A stretch of 64,000 nt of DNA from positions 186,001 through 250,000 of the forward strand of contig NZ_SNAA01000001.1 of NCBI RefSeq assembly GCF_004358695.1, read 5' to 3'. The stretch is from Palleronia sediminis (GTDB lineage Bacteria > Pseudomonadota > Alphaproteobacteria > Rhodobacterales > Rhodobacteraceae). The position numbers and the translations under genes were made by a program. Shown piece after piece: positions 42,406 through 52,664 of this stretch (its first letter is position 1; each line of letters begins with the position of its first letter). The notes under the pieces were generated by a model. That model saw nothing but the letters and a program-made list of their open reading frames with translations, had not been told where the DNA came from and searched no databases.

Positions 42406-42858
42406 TCAGTCCCGGCGATCGAGGATCGCGTCGAGCCGGGCGCGCTCTTCGGGGTCGAGATCGTCTGGAGGCGCGGCCTGCGCCCGCCGCCGCGTGGCGA
42501 CCACGGCGATGCCGGCCCCGAGCAGGAGCATCGCGGGCCCCGCCAGCCAGAGGATCAGGTTCGAGCCCGTCAGCGTCGGGTTGAGCAGGATATACTCGCC
42601 ATACCGGTCGGTCAGGTAGGCGATCACCTCTTCGTCGCTATCGCCCGCGACGAGGCGTTCGCGCACCGCAAGGCGCAGATCACGCGCCAGGTCGGCATTC
42701 GAGTTGTCGATATTCTCGTTGCGGCAGACGAGGCAGCGCAGCCCCTCGGACAGGTCGCGCGCCCGCGCCTCGAGCGCGGGATCGTCGAGGATCTCGTCGG
42801 GCTGCACCGCGAATGCGGGTGCGGCGACCAGCGCCAGGATGAGCGCGAGCCGCCTCAT
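42406..42858 (-). CDS. ccmH: Cytochrome c-type biogenesis protein CcmH
   Basis: 150 residues. Membrane-anchored thiol oxidoreductase that keeps apocytochrome c reduced for heme ligation. Signal-like hydrophobic N-terminus (1-17), the redox motif LRCLVCRN (C42, C45), a periplasmic helical domain, and a C-terminal membrane helix (about 100-122). Overlaps ccmF by 4 nt (ATGA). It is shorter than fused CcmH of E. coli, so a separate CcmI should exist elsewhere. Confidence 0.95.
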   Translation of the reverse strand: MRRLALILALVAAPAFAVQPDEILDDPALEARARDLSEGLRCLVCRNENIDNSNADLARDLRLAVRERLVAGDSDEEVIAYLTDRYGEYILLNPTLTGSNLILWLAGPAMLLLGAGIAVVATRRRAQAAPPDDLDPEERARLDAILDRRD

Positions 42859-44828
42859 TCCGCCGGCACCGCGCGGCGGGGCGCCTTGGCCGCGCCGGCC
42901 GCGACACGGTGGCGCCGGTCCGACAGGCTCAGCACGCCGCCAAGCGCCATGATGATGGCGCCTGCCCAGATCCAGTTGGCGAAGGGCTTGATATAGGTGC
43001 GCACCGCCCAGCCACCGTTATCTTGCGGATCGCCGATCACCACATAGAGGTCGCGCAGCACGCCGTTGTCGATGGCGGCCTCGGTCGTAGGCATCTGGGC
43101 AACTGGGTAGAACCGCTTTTCGGGCTCAAGCGTGGCGACCGCGCGACCGTTGCGCGTGATGTCGATGGTGCCCAGCGTGGTGACATAGTTCGGCCCGTCG
43201 AGCTGGCGGACCCCCTGCAAGGTCAGGTCATAGGGACCGACGGTAAAGGTCTCGCCCTCTTGCGCCACGCGGATATCCTCGACCTGCCACGCGGTAAGCG
43301 CCGCGATGCCGAAGATCGTCACCCCGAACCCGGCATGGGCCACGGCCTTGCCCCAATCGGCGCGCGGCAGCCGCACCAGCCGCATGACCCGCGACGACAG
43401 ATCGCCCCGCCCCGCCCGAAGCCGCAGATCGGCGATGGTGCCCAGAACCAGCCACGCCGCCAGCACCGCGCCCACCGGCGCAAGGATCGAGCCGCCGGTC
43501 TGCATCACCCAGACGAACGCGCCCAGGGCGATCGACAGCACGAGCGCGCCCCAGAGCTCGCCCACGACACGGCCGGGCCGCGCACGTTTCCACGGCATGA
43601 CCGCCCCGATGGGCAACAGCGCGGCCAGCGCCACCATGAAGGGCGTGAAGGCCGCGTTGAAGAACGGCGCACCCACCGACAGCTTGCGGTCAAAGGCCAT
43701 CTCGGCAATTAGCGGCCAGACGGTGCCGACGAAGACGACGAAACACGATACCGCCAGCAGCACGTTATTGGCCACCAGCGCGGTCTCGCGGCTGGCCAGC
43801 CCGAACACGCCCTTGGCCTGCATGCCGCCGGCCCGCGCCGCGTAGAGCGTCAGCGCGCCGCCGGTAAAGACCCCGGTGATCGCCAGAAGGTAAACGCCGC
43901 GTTCGGGATCGGTGGCGAAGGCATGGACGCTCGTCAACACGCCCGAGCGGACGATGAACGCACCGATCAGCGAAAAGCCGAAGGCGAGGATCGCCAGCAG
44001 GATCGTCCACGCCTTGAGCGCCTCACGCTTTTCCACGACGATGGCCGAATGCAGCAGGGCGGCGGCGATGAGCCAGGGCATGAAGCTCGCGTTTTCGACC
44101 GGATCCCAGAACCAGAACCCGCCCCAGCCAAGCTCGTAATAGGCCCACCAGGACCCCAGCGCGATGCCGATGGTCAGAAAGAGCCACGCGGCCAGCGTCC
44201 AGGGCCGCACCCAGCGGCCCCATGCGGCATCGACCCGCCCCTCGATCAGGGCGGCGACGGCAAAGGAAAACGCCATCGAAAGCCCGACATAGCCGAGATA
44301 GAGGAACGGCGGATGGAACGCGAGGCCCGGATCCTGCAACAGCGGGTTCAGATCCTCGCCGTTCATGGGCGGAACGGCCAGCCGCTCGAACGGGTTCGAG
44401 GTGAATACGAGAAAGCTGACGAAAGCCACGCTGATCGCGCCCTGCACGCCCAGCACCCGCGCGCGCGTCGTCTCGCGCAGGTTGCCGCCGAACCACGCCG
44501 CAAGTGCCGCATAAAGCGCAAGGATCAGGCACCACAAGAGCATCGAGCCCTCGTGATTCCCCCACACCCCCGCGATCTTGTAGATCATCGGCTTGGCGGT
44601 ATGCGAATTGAGCGTCACCAGCCTCAGCGAGAAATCCGAAGTCACGAAGGCCCAGGTCAGCACCGCGAAGGCAAAGCTCAGCAACAGGAATTGCGAGGTC
44701 GCGGCGGGCGCCGCGGCCTCCATGTAGCCGCGCCATCCCTTCCAGGCGCCGACCAGCGGCAGGACGCATTGCAGGGCCGCCATGACGAGGGCGAGGATGA
44801 GGGCGAAATGGGCGAACTCGATCAACAT
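42855..44828 (-). CDS. ccmF: Cytochrome c heme lyase subunit CcmF
   Basis: 657 residues with about 14-15 membrane helices. CcmF takes heme from CcmE and attaches it to the apocytochrome with CcmH. The WWD heme-handling domain is present: [20 protein letters not shown], and [12 protein letters not shown]. Start ATG 44828. It lies downstream of the lysis cassette, which separates it from ccmE. GTG or other starts are less likely. Confidence 0.96.
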   Translation of the reverse strand: MLIEFAHFALILALVMAALQCVLPLVGAWKGWRGYMEAAAPAATSQFLLLSFAFAVLTWAFVTSDFSLRLVTLNSHTAKPMIYKIAGVWGNHEGSMLLWCLILALYAALAAWFGGNLRETTRARVLGVQGAISVAFVSFLVFTSNPFERLAVPPMNGEDLNPLLQDPGLAFHPPFLYLGYVGLSMAFSFAVAALIEGRVDAAWGRWVRPWTLAAWLFLTIGIALGSWWAYYELGWGGFWFWDPVENASFMPWLIAAALLHSAIVVEKREALKAWTILLAILAFGFSLIGAFIVRSGVLTSVHAFATDPERGVYLLAITGVFTGGALTLYAARAGGMQAKGVFGLASRETALVANNVLLAVSCFVVFVGTVWPLIAEMAFDRKLSVGAPFFNAAFTPFMVALAALLPIGAVMPWKRARPGRVVGELWGALVLSIALGAFVWVMQTGGSILAPVGAVLAAWLVLGTIADLRLRAGRGDLSSRVMRLVRLPRADWGKAVAHAGFGVTIFGIAALTAWQVEDIRVAQEGETFTVGPYDLTLQGVRQLDGPNYVTTLGTIDITRNGRAVATLEPEKRFYPVAQMPTTEAAIDNGVLRDLYVVIGDPQDNGGWAVRTYIKPFANWIWAGAIIMALGGVLSLSDRRHRVAAGAAKAPRRAVPAE

Positions 44829-44927
44829 GTGTCACGGTATAGCGCGCCCGGACGCCGGCCCCAAGTCACGGCTTTGTAAATCGGCGGGGGCATTCCGCCG
44901 CGCCCCCGCCCGTCGCCCACGCAGCGC

Positions 44928-45134
44928 TCAGGGCGGCATCAGCCCGCCGCCCAGGCCATAGCCGATCCCGCCGAGGATGACGGCGCCCAGCACCAGCCGG
45001 ACCAGCCACTTCAGCGTATCCTCGATGGCGCCCAGCCGCTGCTCGACATTGACGCGATGCACCTCGTCCACCGCGCCCCGCATCTCGAGCGCGCCGATCC
45101 GTCGCTCGAGCTCGGTCAGCCGCGCCTCGCTCAT
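44928..45134 (-). CDS. Small membrane protein of the lysis cassette
   Basis: 68 residues: an amphipathic coiled-coil-like N-terminal half (1-42: ARLTELERRIGALEMRGAVDE) and one C-terminal membrane helix (about 44-62). Its ATG overlaps the holin stop (ATGA), so it is translated as part of that operon. It resembles small coil-plus-helix phage proteins sometimes found next to holins; no name can be assigned. Confidence 0.7.
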   Translation of the reverse strand: MSEARLTELERRIGALEMRGAVDEVHRVNVEQRLGAIEDTLKWLVRLVLGAVILGGIGYGLGGGLMPP

Positions 45135-45622
45135 CGGCCCGCCTCCCACGCGGCCAGCGCGGCGTTGCCGTCGCGCGGATCTTCGGGGACGGTGGGCACC
45201 ACCGGCGCGCCCATGCGGAACGCGCGCCGCATCTCGTGCGATTTCACCTGGACGCGCGCGCCGAAATAGAACGACACGATGGCACCCATCAGCCACCAGA
45301 GCGGGTCGGGCACCGCGGCCAGCCCCGTCATCCGGGCGGCGAACCAGACCGGATCGACCATCGCCGCCCCGATCATGGTCAGCGTGCCCAGCGCCATCGC
45401 GGGCCGCGGCAGGCGGTTCAAGCCATCCATCAACCGGTCGAACCGGCCGCGGGGGCGATCCGCGAACTCGGCCGCATAGGCGGACAGGACCGCCTCGGCC
45501 AGCGCGGCGTCGCGCGCCGCCGACGATTCGGCCCCCTCGCGGAACAGCCCGACCGTATCGGCCACGGCGCGCGCGGTGCCGGCAACGACCCGGCCGCCGG
45601 GAATCAGGTTGCTCAGCCCCAT
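45131..45622 (-). CDS. GTA-type holin (three-TM holin family)
   Basis: 163 residues. Two to three hydrophobic helices (about 72-92, 98-122), DPLWWLMGAIVSFYFGARVQVKSHEMRR is typical of the 3TM holin family used by gene transfer agents. In Rhodobacter capsulatus, rcc00556 is the GTA holin and pairs with endolysin rcc00555. The first ten bases overlap the endolysin gene, giving translational coupling. Probably forms the membrane pores that let the endolysin reach the wall when GTA-producing cells lyse. Confidence 0.85.
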   Translation of the reverse strand: MGLSNLIPGGRVVAGTARAVADTVGLFREGAESSAARDAALAEAVLSAYAAEFADRPRGRFDRLMDGLNRLPRPAMALGTLTMIGAAMVDPVWFAARMTGLAAVPDPLWWLMGAIVSFYFGARVQVKSHEMRRAFRMGAPVVPTVPEDPRDGNAALAAWEAGR

Positions 45623-46224
45623 GCCGCGACCCTCCGGCGATGCTCGGCCGGGCTCAGGTGAAAGGCGGGCGAGATGAACGCCTCGGCCCGCGTGATCCAC
45701 CCGCCTTTGCCGCCGTCCCGCGCGCGGGCGAACTTGCGCAGCGATGGGCGCGCATCGGCGAGGCGATAGTAGAAATTGCGCCGCTCGATCCCGTAGGCAT
45801 CGACGATATGGGCAGGCGCCGCGCGCGCCGCCTTATGCGCGGCGGCCGCCGTTTGCGGCCCGACGATGCCGTCGATGGCGCAGGGAAAACCCATGCGACC
45901 CAGCAGCGCCTGCAACAGCCGCACCGCCTGCGCCCCGGCGTTCACCTGCATGTCGAACACCGTCGGATGCAGCGGCGCGGGCAGCAGATCCAGCCGCGGC
46001 CCCTTGAAATAATGGTGCACAAAGATATCGGCCGCGCGGGCCGCGTCGATGCGGTGGATATCGGCGATATCGACATCGCCATCCCCGTCGAGATCGAGCC
46101 CCAGCGCCCGCAACGTCCCGATGGTGACACCGTGTTTCGTGGCCCCGCCGGGATCGTCGGGATCGTTCACGAACCCGCCTTCCCGCGCGACGATCTCGGC
46201 CGCAATCTCTCTCACGCTCGTCAT
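45613..46224 (-). CDS. Glycosyl hydrolase 108 family endolysin (GTA type)
   Basis: 203 residues. N-terminal GH108 muramidase domain with the catalytic glutamate E15 in REGGFVNDPDDPGGATKHGVT, and a peptidoglycan-binding type C-terminal half (about 110-190: GRMGFPCAIDGIVGPQTAAAAH). It matches R. capsulatus rcc00555, the GTA endolysin. No signal peptide, so it needs the holin encoded right after. The pair plus the 68-aa gene lie between ccmE and ccmF. The main GTA structural cluster is not in the window. Confidence 0.9.
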   Translation of the reverse strand: MTSVREIAAEIVAREGGFVNDPDDPGGATKHGVTIGTLRALGLDLDGDGDVDIADIHRIDAARAADIFVHHYFKGPRLDLLPAPLHPTVFDMQVNAGAQAVRLLQALLGRMGFPCAIDGIVGPQTAAAAHKAARAAPAHIVDAYGIERRNFYYRLADARPSLRKFARARDGGKGGWITRAEAFISPAFHLSPAEHRRRVAAWG

Positions 46225-46274
46225 GTCTGCCCCCGCATCGATCCCTCACCGATGCAAAGACTGACGCGGGCGCG

Positions 46275-46733
46275 TTAATTCGTGGCCAACTCGGCGTCCG
46301 GTTCCTGGTAAACGCCCTGTTCCTTCAGCGCGTCGACCACTTCCTTGGGCATGTAGCTTTCATCGTGCTTGGCGAGGATCTCGGTCGCCCGGAACTCCCC
46401 GTCGACGAACCGGCCCGTGCCGACCATGCCCTCGCCCTCGCCGAACAGGTCGGGCAGGACACCGGCATAGCTGACCGGGACCGAGGCCGCGCCATCCGTC
46501 ACCTTGAAGCGGATCGTTTCGCCCTGGCCGCGGGCCAGCGTCCCCTCTTCGACGAGACCGCCGATGCGGAACACCTCGTCGGGGGCGGGCGGCAGTTCGG
46601 ACACCTGGCTCGGCGTGCGGAAAAAGTTGATCCCGTCGCGCATCGCGTATCCGACAAGAGCAGTCGAGCCCGCCAGCGCGATCGCCGCGACAAGCAGCAC
46701 CTGGATGCGACGTTTCTTTTTCAGACCCTTCAT
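46275..46733 (-). CDS. ccmE: Cytochrome c-type biogenesis protein CcmE
   Basis: 152 residues. Heme chaperone on the periplasmic side of the membrane. N-terminal anchor (about 10-30), OB-fold, and the heme-binding motif LAKHDESYMP with H123 and Y127. Start ATG 46733; 7 nt after argC stop, so probably cotranscribed with argC. The lysis cassette separates it from ccmF and ccmH. Confidence 0.96.
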   Translation of the reverse strand: MKGLKKKRRIQVLLVAAIALAGSTALVGYAMRDGINFFRTPSQVSELPPAPDEVFRIGGLVEEGTLARGQGETIRFKVTDGAASVPVSYAGVLPDLFGEGEGMVGTGRFVDGEFRATEILAKHDESYMPKEVVDALKEQGVYQEPDAELATN

Positions 46734-46740
46734 CGGCGCC

Positions 46741-47769
46741 TCACGGGAAAAGCGGGGCCATCGTCAGACCCTCGGTTTCTTCTAAACTGAGCATCAGGTT
46801 GGCGTTCTGCAAGGCCTGTCCCGAGGATCCCTTGGTCAAATTGTCGAGCGCCGCGACCACGATGGCGCGGCCCGCGCGCCGATCCTCGACGACGCCGAGA
46901 TGGCAATAGTTCGACCCCCGCACATGCCGGGTCGACGGCACCTCGCCCATGGGCAGGGTCAGGACGAATGGCTCGTCGGCATAAGCCCCGGCCAGCGCGG
47001 CATGGATGTCGCCCGCCGCGCCGCGGACATAGCAGGTCGCGAGGATGCCGCGATTGCCCGGAACGAGATGCGGGGTGAACTGGACCTCGACCGGACGCCC
47101 AGCCAGTGCCGAGAACTCCTGGTCGAACTCGCCAAGATGACGATGGATGCCGCCCACGGCATAGGGATGCCAGCCCTCCGACAGCTCGGCATGCAGCAGA
47201 TTCTCCTTGAGGGACCGCCCCGCGCCAGACACGCCGCATTTGAGATCCATCACGATCTCGTCCAGATCGATCAGCCCGGCGGCGATCAGCGGCCGCAGCG
47301 CGTATTGCCCCGTGGCCGCGTTGCAGCCCGTGCCCGCCACCAGCCGCGCTGCGCGGATCTCGTCGCGGTAGAACTCGGTCAGCCCGTACACCGCCTCGGC
47401 CTGAAGCTCGGGCGCGGCATGCGGCTGGCCGTACCAGCGCCGGTATTCGGCCGCGTCGCGCAGACGGAAATCGGCCGAAAGATCGACGATCTTCATGTCG
47501 CGCGGCAGCGACGCGATCACCGCCTGGCTGGTCGCATGCGGCAGCGCGCAGAACACGAGGTCGATGGCGCCCATGTCGATCTCGTCGATCCGGACGAGCG
47601 GCGGCAGGTCGAGATGGCGCAGGTGGGGAAAGACCTCGCCCATCCGCATGCCCGCCTTGCGGTCGGCCGACAGCGCGGCGATGCGCAGGCCCCGATGGCC
47701 CGCGATCAGCCGGACAAGCTCGGCCCCGGTATAGCCCGAGGCCCCGAGAATGGCGACGTTTCTCATCAT
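46741..47769 (-). CDS. argC: N-acetyl-gamma-glutamyl-phosphate reductase
   Basis: 342 residues. NADPH-dependent reduction of N-acetylglutamyl phosphate in arginine synthesis. Rossmann motif [16 protein letters not shown], the catalytic cysteine in [14 protein letters not shown], and a C-terminal [15 protein letters not shown]. The start at 47769 (ATG ATG, GGAG 5 nt upstream) is taken; the second ATG at 47766 is as likely. Divergent from nothing; downstream of murI on the same strand with a 23-nt gap. Confidence 0.96.
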   Translation of the reverse strand: MMRNVAILGASGYTGAELVRLIAGHRGLRIAALSADRKAGMRMGEVFPHLRHLDLPPLVRIDEIDMGAIDLVFCALPHATSQAVIASLPRDMKIVDLSADFRLRDAAEYRRWYGQPHAAPELQAEAVYGLTEFYRDEIRAARLVAGTGCNAATGQYALRPLIAAGLIDLDEIVMDLKCGVSGAGRSLKENLLHAELSEGWHPYAVGGIHRHLGEFDQEFSALAGRPVEVQFTPHLVPGNRGILATCYVRGAAGDIHAALAGAYADEPFVLTLPMGEVPSTRHVRGSNYCHLGVVEDRRAGRAIVVAALDNLTKGSSGQALQNANLMLSLEETEGLTMAPLFP

Positions 47770-47792
47770 GCGATCTCCGTCGATCCGGGCGC

Positions 47793-48611
47793 TCAGGCCT
47801 CGGGGGCCTTCTGGAATGTCACCTGCCGGCGCAGGAACTGGGTCGCGCGGCTCGACACCCGCTTGGGGTCGCCCGTCGTCAGGAACCGCGTCTCGCCGCC
47901 GCCTGCCATGTCGGGATGGCGCTCGAGGTAATCGGCGAGGCTTTCGGCGACGAGCTGCGGTTGGGAATAGACCTCGACCCCGTCGCCCAGCGCGTCGCGA
48001 AAGATATCCTCGACCAGCGGATAATGCGTACAGCCCAGCACGGCCGCCTGGGGATGCGGCATCTTGCGCTTGAGCGCGTCGACATGGCTGCGCACCAGGG
48101 CCTCGGCGAGGATCAAATCGCCCTCCTCGATGGCGTCGACCACCCCGCCGCAGGCCTGCGTCTCGACATCGACCCCGATGGCGCGGAAAGCCAGCTCGCG
48201 CTGGAAGGCCCGGCTCGACACCGTGGCGGGGGTCGCGAACAGCGCGACATGCTTCAGCCCGACCTCGCGCGGGGGCGAATTGTCGCCCCAGTTGCGTTCG
48301 GTCAATGCCTCGATCAGCGGAACGAAGACGCCCAGCACCCGCTTGTCGCGCGGCACCCAGGTCTCCTGCATCCGGCGCAGCGCGGCGGCCGAGGCGGTGT
48401 TGCAGGCCAGCACGACCAGGTCGCACCCCTCGTCGAAGAGCCGCGCGACCGAGGCCGTCGTCAGCCTGTAGATATCGTCGGCGGTGCGCACGCCATAGGG
48501 CGCGTTCGCGTTGTCGGCGAAATAGACGAACGGCACATCGGGCAGCCGCGTGGCCACCGCGTCCAGCACGGTCAACCCGCCGAGCCCGCTGTCGAAAATC
48601 CCCACCGTCAT
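47793..48611 (-). CDS. murI: Glutamate racemase
   Basis: 272 residues. Makes D-glutamate for peptidoglycan. The two catalytic cysteines are in [14 protein letters not shown] and [13 protein letters not shown]; the start [13 protein letters not shown] is typical. The ATG at 48611 removes a 31-codon extension of an upstream shadow. Same strand as argC, 23 nt apart. Confidence 0.96.
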   Translation of the reverse strand: MTVGIFDSGLGGLTVLDAVATRLPDVPFVYFADNANAPYGVRTADDIYRLTTASVARLFDEGCDLVVLACNTASAAALRRMQETWVPRDKRVLGVFVPLIEALTERNWGDNSPPREVGLKHVALFATPATVSSRAFQRELAFRAIGVDVETQACGGVVDAIEEGDLILAEALVRSHVDALKRKMPHPQAAVLGCTHYPLVEDIFRDALGDGVEVYSQPQLVAESLADYLERHPDMAGGGETRFLTTGDPKRVSSRATQFLRRQVTFQKAPEA

Positions 48612-48791
48612 ATGTGTGTCTCCGGTCCCGCTTTGCGACGCGCGGCCCACCGGCAACATATCCGGGCGGCCCCGGACCGAGCCATTAGGCGCTGAAAGGC
48701 GCAAAGTCCATGCAAAGCGCGGCCCGCGCCCCCGCGATCGGATGCCGCCTTGCCCTTGTTTTCATGGGGGCCGCATCGCCTTTCGGCAAGA

Positions 48792-48801
48792 TTTCGCGAA
48801 A
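48792..48801. promoter_or_regulatory. Palindrome upstream of the LysR gene
   Basis: TTTCGCGAAA is a perfect 10-bp palindrome about 85 nt before the LysR start and lies in the divergent murI/LysR gap. It could be an operator, but regulator boxes of this family are usually T-N11-A, so the link to the LysR protein is speculative. Confidence 0.25.
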
Positions 48802-48883
48802 CGATCTGTCTGGGGCGATGGAAACGTGCGATTTCTTCCCATCTTGGCATGTGAAACGACATAAACCCTGACGAAGGGTCAGG

Positions 48884-49795
48884 ATGAAAAGCGAGCACGA
48901 GATGGATTGGGACAAGCTGAGGATTTTCCGCGCGGTGGCCGATGCGGGCAGCCTGACGGCGGCCGGCGAGACGCTGCATCTCAGCCAGTCGGCGGTGTCG
49001 CGCCAGATCCGCGCGCTCGAGGAATCGCTCGATACCACGCTGTTTCACCGCCATGCGCGCGGGCTGATCCTGACCGAACAGGGCGAGCTTTTGCACGATG
49101 CCGCCTCGGCCATGTCGCGCCGGCTCGAGACGGCGGCGGCGCGCATCCGCGACAGCCGCGAAGAGGTGTTCGGCGAGCTGCGCGTGACCACGACCACCGG
49201 CTTTGGCACGCTATGGCTGGTGCCGCGCCTGCCCAAGCTCTACGAGCGGTATCCCGACCTCAAGATCGACCTCATGCTCGAGGAACGCGTGCTCGACCTG
49301 CCGATGCGCGAGGCCGACGTGGCCATCCGCATGAAGGAACCGAGCCAGGCGGACCTGATCCGCAAGCGGCTCAACACCGTGTGGATGCGGCTCTACGCGA
49401 TGCCGAAATACCTCGAAGAGCGCGGCGTGCCACAGACCGTCGAAGATCTTTCGACCCATCGCCTGATCTCGCAGCACATCACGACGCACCAGGTCTCGGC
49501 CGGCGAGACGCTGATCGAGAGCCTGCTGTCGGTGGGCATCCCCTCGACGCTGACGGTGAACAACTATTTCGGCGTCCTCCAAGGCGTTCTGACCGGGCTC
49601 GGCATCGGCGTTCTGCCGAATTACCTCGTGGTCGATTTTCCCGAGATGGTGCGCGTCCTGCCGGATGTCGAATCGTCGCGCATCCCGGTCTATCTCGCCT
49701 ATCCCGAAGAGCTCAGGAACTCGCAGCGGATCATGGCCTTCCGCGATTTCGTGCTCGAGGAACTGGCGCTGACCGCGAAACTCGCCGAAGGCTGA
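48884..49795 (+). CDS. LysR-family transcriptional regulator
   Basis: 303 residues. N-terminal winged helix-turn-helix (about 7-66: DKLRIFRAVADAGSLTAAGETLHLSQSAVSRQIRALE) and a periplasmic-binding-protein-like effector domain (about 95-295). The start at 48884 has AAGGG 6 nt upstream; a second ATG 18 nt later (MDWDKLRIF) is possible. Effector and targets unknown. A 10-bp palindrome lies upstream. Followed by a candidate sRNA and a terminator. Confidence 0.9.
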   Translation: MKSEHEMDWDKLRIFRAVADAGSLTAAGETLHLSQSAVSRQIRALEESLDTTLFHRHARGLILTEQGELLHDAASAMSRRLETAAARIRDSREEVFGELRVTTTTGFGTLWLVPRLPKLYERYPDLKIDLMLEERVLDLPMREADVAIRMKEPSQADLIRKRLNTVWMRLYAMPKYLEERGVPQTVEDLSTHRLISQHITTHQVSAGETLIESLLSVGIPSTLTVNNYFGVLQGVLTGLGIGVLPNYLVVDFPEMVRVLPDVESSRIPVYLAYPEELRNSQRIMAFRDFVLEELALTAKLAEG

Positions 49796-49885
49796 CCGAG
49801 CTATGCCCGGCGGTCATGGCGGGGTTGCATCAGGGCGTTTGCGATCCGTCTTGTGAAGCGTCGACCCGGCCCATATCTGGGCGTC

Positions 49886-49959
49886 GAAGGCATGGCGACC
49901 AGGTCGCGTGTCTTTACCTCCCTGTTGGACTGGCCGGGCCTTGGGCCCGGCCTTTTTTT
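49886..49959 (+). ncRNA. Candidate small regulatory RNA with exposed CCUCCC
   Basis: A promoter-like pair (TTGTGA at 49851-49856, 17 nt, TATCTG at 49874-49879) precedes a roughly 75-nt unit: a short hairpin (GCGAC 49895-49899 with GTCGC 49903-49907), an apparently unpaired stretch with CCTCCC (49917-49922), then a strong terminator (49932-49959). No ORF. An exposed CCUCCC could pair with ribosome-binding sites. Alternatively it is only the 3' UTR of the LysR gene, 90 nt upstream. Confidence 0.45.
49932..49959 (+). terminator. Rho-independent terminator
   Basis: 9-bp perfect stem (GGCCGGGCC 49932-49940 with GGCCCGGCC 49944-49952), 3-nt loop and seven T (49953-49959). It ends the candidate sRNA and/or the LysR transcript. 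Confidence 0.92.
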
Positions 49960-49986
49960 ATGCCCGGGCGGCGTGGGAACCCGCGC

Positions 49987-50202
49987 TCAGCGGGGCCGGT
50001 CGTCGACCGGCAGATAGGTTCCGCCCCAACGCTCCCCGGCCGAGCGCGGGGGACGCGCGCCGGCGGTCCCGCCGCCGATCCCGATCAGCGCGCGCAGGGC
50101 CCTGGATTGCGCGTCGAGAAACGCGCCCAGCCGCGACCGCCGCCGCAGATGCGACGAGGCAGGCAGCACATTGTCGTCGAGGGGAAAGGAAGAATGGCTC
50201 AT
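49987..50202 (-). CDS. Small hypothetical protein
   Basis: 71 residues, not recognised. Starts MSHSSFPLDDNVLPASSH, with basic and hydrophobic middle part (LRRRSRLGAFLDAQSRALRAL) and ends GGTYLPVDDRPR. GGAG lies 8 nt before the ATG and codon use is normal for this genome, so it is likely real. Divergent from purL; the 208 nt between them show no other gene and presumably hold both promoters. Confidence 0.6.
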   Translation of the reverse strand: MSHSSFPLDDNVLPASSHLRRRSRLGAFLDAQSRALRALIGIGGGTAGARPPRSAGERWGGTYLPVDDRPR

Positions 50203-50410
50203 CTCGGTTGCTCCGGGTACTGAACGACGGGACCAGATCGCTCAATCTTGGTGAATCTGTGGCGACGCGAACGGAAAAGCCCGGCACCCGCGTTCGGGAT
50301 GCCTTTCCGCAACTCCGATCCTGCGCGCGAAAGATTAATGCCGCCTTGACACCGGCCGAGCCCCCCCGGAAATGAAGACGCAATTTTCCTGAAAGGCCGA
50401 TGAAATCCCC

Positions 50411-52579
50411 ATGGCCCAGCCTTCCGAGCCCGCCATCACCCCCGATCTCGTCGCAGCCCACGGGCTCAAGCCCGACGAATACGAGCGTATCCTCGGGATC
50501 ATCGGCCGCGAGCCGACCTTTACCGAGCTCGGGATCTTCTCGGCGATGTGGAACGAGCACTGTTCCTACAAGTCGTCCAAGAAATGGCTCAGAACCCTGC
50601 CCACGGACGGGCCGCAGGTCATCTGCGGGCCGGGCGAGAACGCGGGCGTGGTCGATATCGGCGATGGCGACGCGGTCGTTTTCAAGATGGAGAGCCATAA
50701 CCACCCCTCCTATATCGAGCCCTACCAGGGGGCCGCGACCGGCATGGGCGGCATCCTGCGCGATGTGTTCACCATGGGCGCGCGGCCCGTCGCGGCCATG
50801 AACGCGCTCAGCTTCGGGCGGCCCGACCACCCCCGGACACGGCGGCTCGTGCATGGCGTGGTCGAGGGTATCGGCGGCTATGCCAACGCCTTCGGCGTGC
50901 CGACCGTCGGCGGAGAGGTGCGGTTCGACCCCTCCTATGACGGCAATTGCCTGGTGAACGCCTTTGCCGCCGGGATCGCGCGCGCCGACCGCATCTTCTA
51001 CTCGGCCGCCTCGGGCGTCGGGCGTCCGGTCGTCTATCTCGGCGCGCGCACCGGCCGCGACGGGGTCGGCGGGGCCACCATGGCCTCGGCCGAGTTCGAC
51101 GACACCATCGAGGACAAGCGCCCCACGGTCCAGGTCGGCGATCCCTTCACCGAAAAGCGCCTGATGGAGGCCTGTCTCGAACTGATGGAGACCGGCGCCG
51201 TCATCGCCATCCAGGACATGGGCGCGGCCGGTCTGACCTGCTCGGCCGTCGAGATGGGCGACAAGGGCGGCCTTGGCGTCCGGCTCGATCTCGACGCGGT
51301 GCCCGTGCGCGAGACGGCGATGACGGCCTACGAGATGATGCTCTCCGAAAGCCAGGAGCGCATGCTCATGGTGCTCGACCCCGCCTGCGAGGCCGCGGCC
51401 CGCGCCGTGTTCGACAAGTGGGATCTCGACTTCGCCATCGTCGGCGAGACGATCCCCGAGGACCGGTTCATCGTGATGCATCGCGGCGCGGTCATGGCCG
51501 ATCTGCCGCTCTCGACGCTGGCGGGCTCGGCGCCCGAATACGACCGCCCGTTCGAGGATACCCCGCTGCCCGACCCGGCGACCGACCTGCCCCGGATCGC
51601 CCCCATGGACGGTCTGCGCGCGCTCATCGGGCGCCCCGATCACGCGTCGAAGCACTGGGTCTACGAACAATACGACACGCAGGTGATGGCCGACACGATC
51701 CGCACGCCGGGACTCGGGGCGGGCATCGTGCGGGTGCACGGCACGGACAAGATGCTCGCCTTCACCTCGGACGTGACGCCCCGCTATGTCGAGGCGCATC
51801 CCGAAACGGGCGGCGCGCAGGCCGTGGCCGAGGCGTTCCGCAACTTGGTCGCCGTCGGCGCGCGGCCGCTGGCCGCGACCGACAACCTCAATTTCGGCAA
51901 TCCCGAAAAGCCCCGGATCATGGGCCAGCTCGTCGGCGCGCTGCGCGGCATCGGCGCGGCGTGCAAGGCGCTGGGCATGCCCATCGTGTCGGGCAACGTG
52001 TCGCTCTATAACGAGACCGACGGACGCGGCATCCGGCCGACCCCCACCATCGGCGGCGTCGGGCTGATCCCCGAGGGCTCCGCCCCCATCCTCGGCCCCG
52101 CGCAGGAGGGCGACCTCGCGCTATTGCTAGGGGCGGCGGGCGGGCATCTCGACCGCTCGGCGCTGATGCAGGCCCTGGGCCACGAGGACGGCCCCCCGCC
52201 CCCCGTCGATCTGGATGCCGAGGCGCGCCACGGCGCCTTCGTACTCGACCAGGCGCCGCTCATCCGCGCGGCGCAGGACCTGTCCGATGGCGGGCTGGCG
52301 CTGGCCGGGTTCGAGATGGCCGCCGCGGCGGGGTGCGGGCTGACGCTCGACCGGGTTTCGGGGCTGGGCGAGCTTTTCGGCGAGGACCAGGCGCGCTACC
52401 TGCTTGCCGCGCCCTTCGACGCGGCCGAGACGCTCATGATCGAGGCCGGGCGCGCCGGCGTTCCGCTGGTCATGGTCGGGCGGTTCGGCGGGGACGAGAT
52501 CGTTCTGGGCGACGAACGCGCGCCCCTGTCCGAACTCGTCGCCCTGTGGCGCGGGGCCTTCGCCGCGGCGGTGGGCTGA
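50411..52579 (+). CDS. purL: Phosphoribosylformylglycinamidine synthase subunit PurL
   Basis: 722 residues, the short (three-subunit) form of FGAM synthase, catalysing the ATP-dependent amidation of FGAR with PurQ and PurS encoded about 43 kb upstream. Seen: [82 protein letters not shown], and [10 protein letters not shown]. No fused glutaminase domain. CGATGAAATCCCC precedes the start; the ribosome site is not strong. Confidence 0.97.
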   Translation: MAQPSEPAITPDLVAAHGLKPDEYERILGIIGREPTFTELGIFSAMWNEHCSYKSSKKWLRTLPTDGPQVICGPGENAGVVDIGDGDAVVFKMESHNHPSYIEPYQGAATGMGGILRDVFTMGARPVAAMNALSFGRPDHPRTRRLVHGVVEGIGGYANAFGVPTVGGEVRFDPSYDGNCLVNAFAAGIARADRIFYSAASGVGRPVVYLGARTGRDGVGGATMASAEFDDTIEDKRPTVQVGDPFTEKRLMEACLELMETGAVIAIQDMGAAGLTCSAVEMGDKGGLGVRLDLDAVPVRETAMTAYEMMLSESQERMLMVLDPACEAAARAVFDKWDLDFAIVGETIPEDRFIVMHRGAVMADLPLSTLAGSAPEYDRPFEDTPLPDPATDLPRIAPMDGLRALIGRPDHASKHWVYEQYDTQVMADTIRTPGLGAGIVRVHGTDKMLAFTSDVTPRYVEAHPETGGAQAVAEAFRNLVAVGARPLAATDNLNFGNPEKPRIMGQLVGALRGIGAACKALGMPIVSGNVSLYNETDGRGIRPTPTIGGVGLIPEGSAPILGPAQEGDLALLLGAAGGHLDRSALMQALGHEDGPPPPVDLDAEARHGAFVLDQAPLIRAAQDLSDGGLALAGFEMAAAAGCGLTLDRVSGLGELFGEDQARYLLAAPFDAAETLMIEAGRAGVPLVMVGRFGGDEIVLGDERAPLSELVALWRGAFAAAVG

Positions 52580-52664
52580 ACCGGTCGGAATAGCCCCCGG
52601 CTCGCCTTGCAGCGCGGCGCCGGGGGGCTTACCTTTCGTGCGACCGAAGGACGAGGAGCCGCCC

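Noticed and set aside
44976-46278. A 433-codon plus-strand frame over the lysis cassette
   Set aside because: It is antisense to three genes with recognisable families or coupled starts, and has no recognisable motif.
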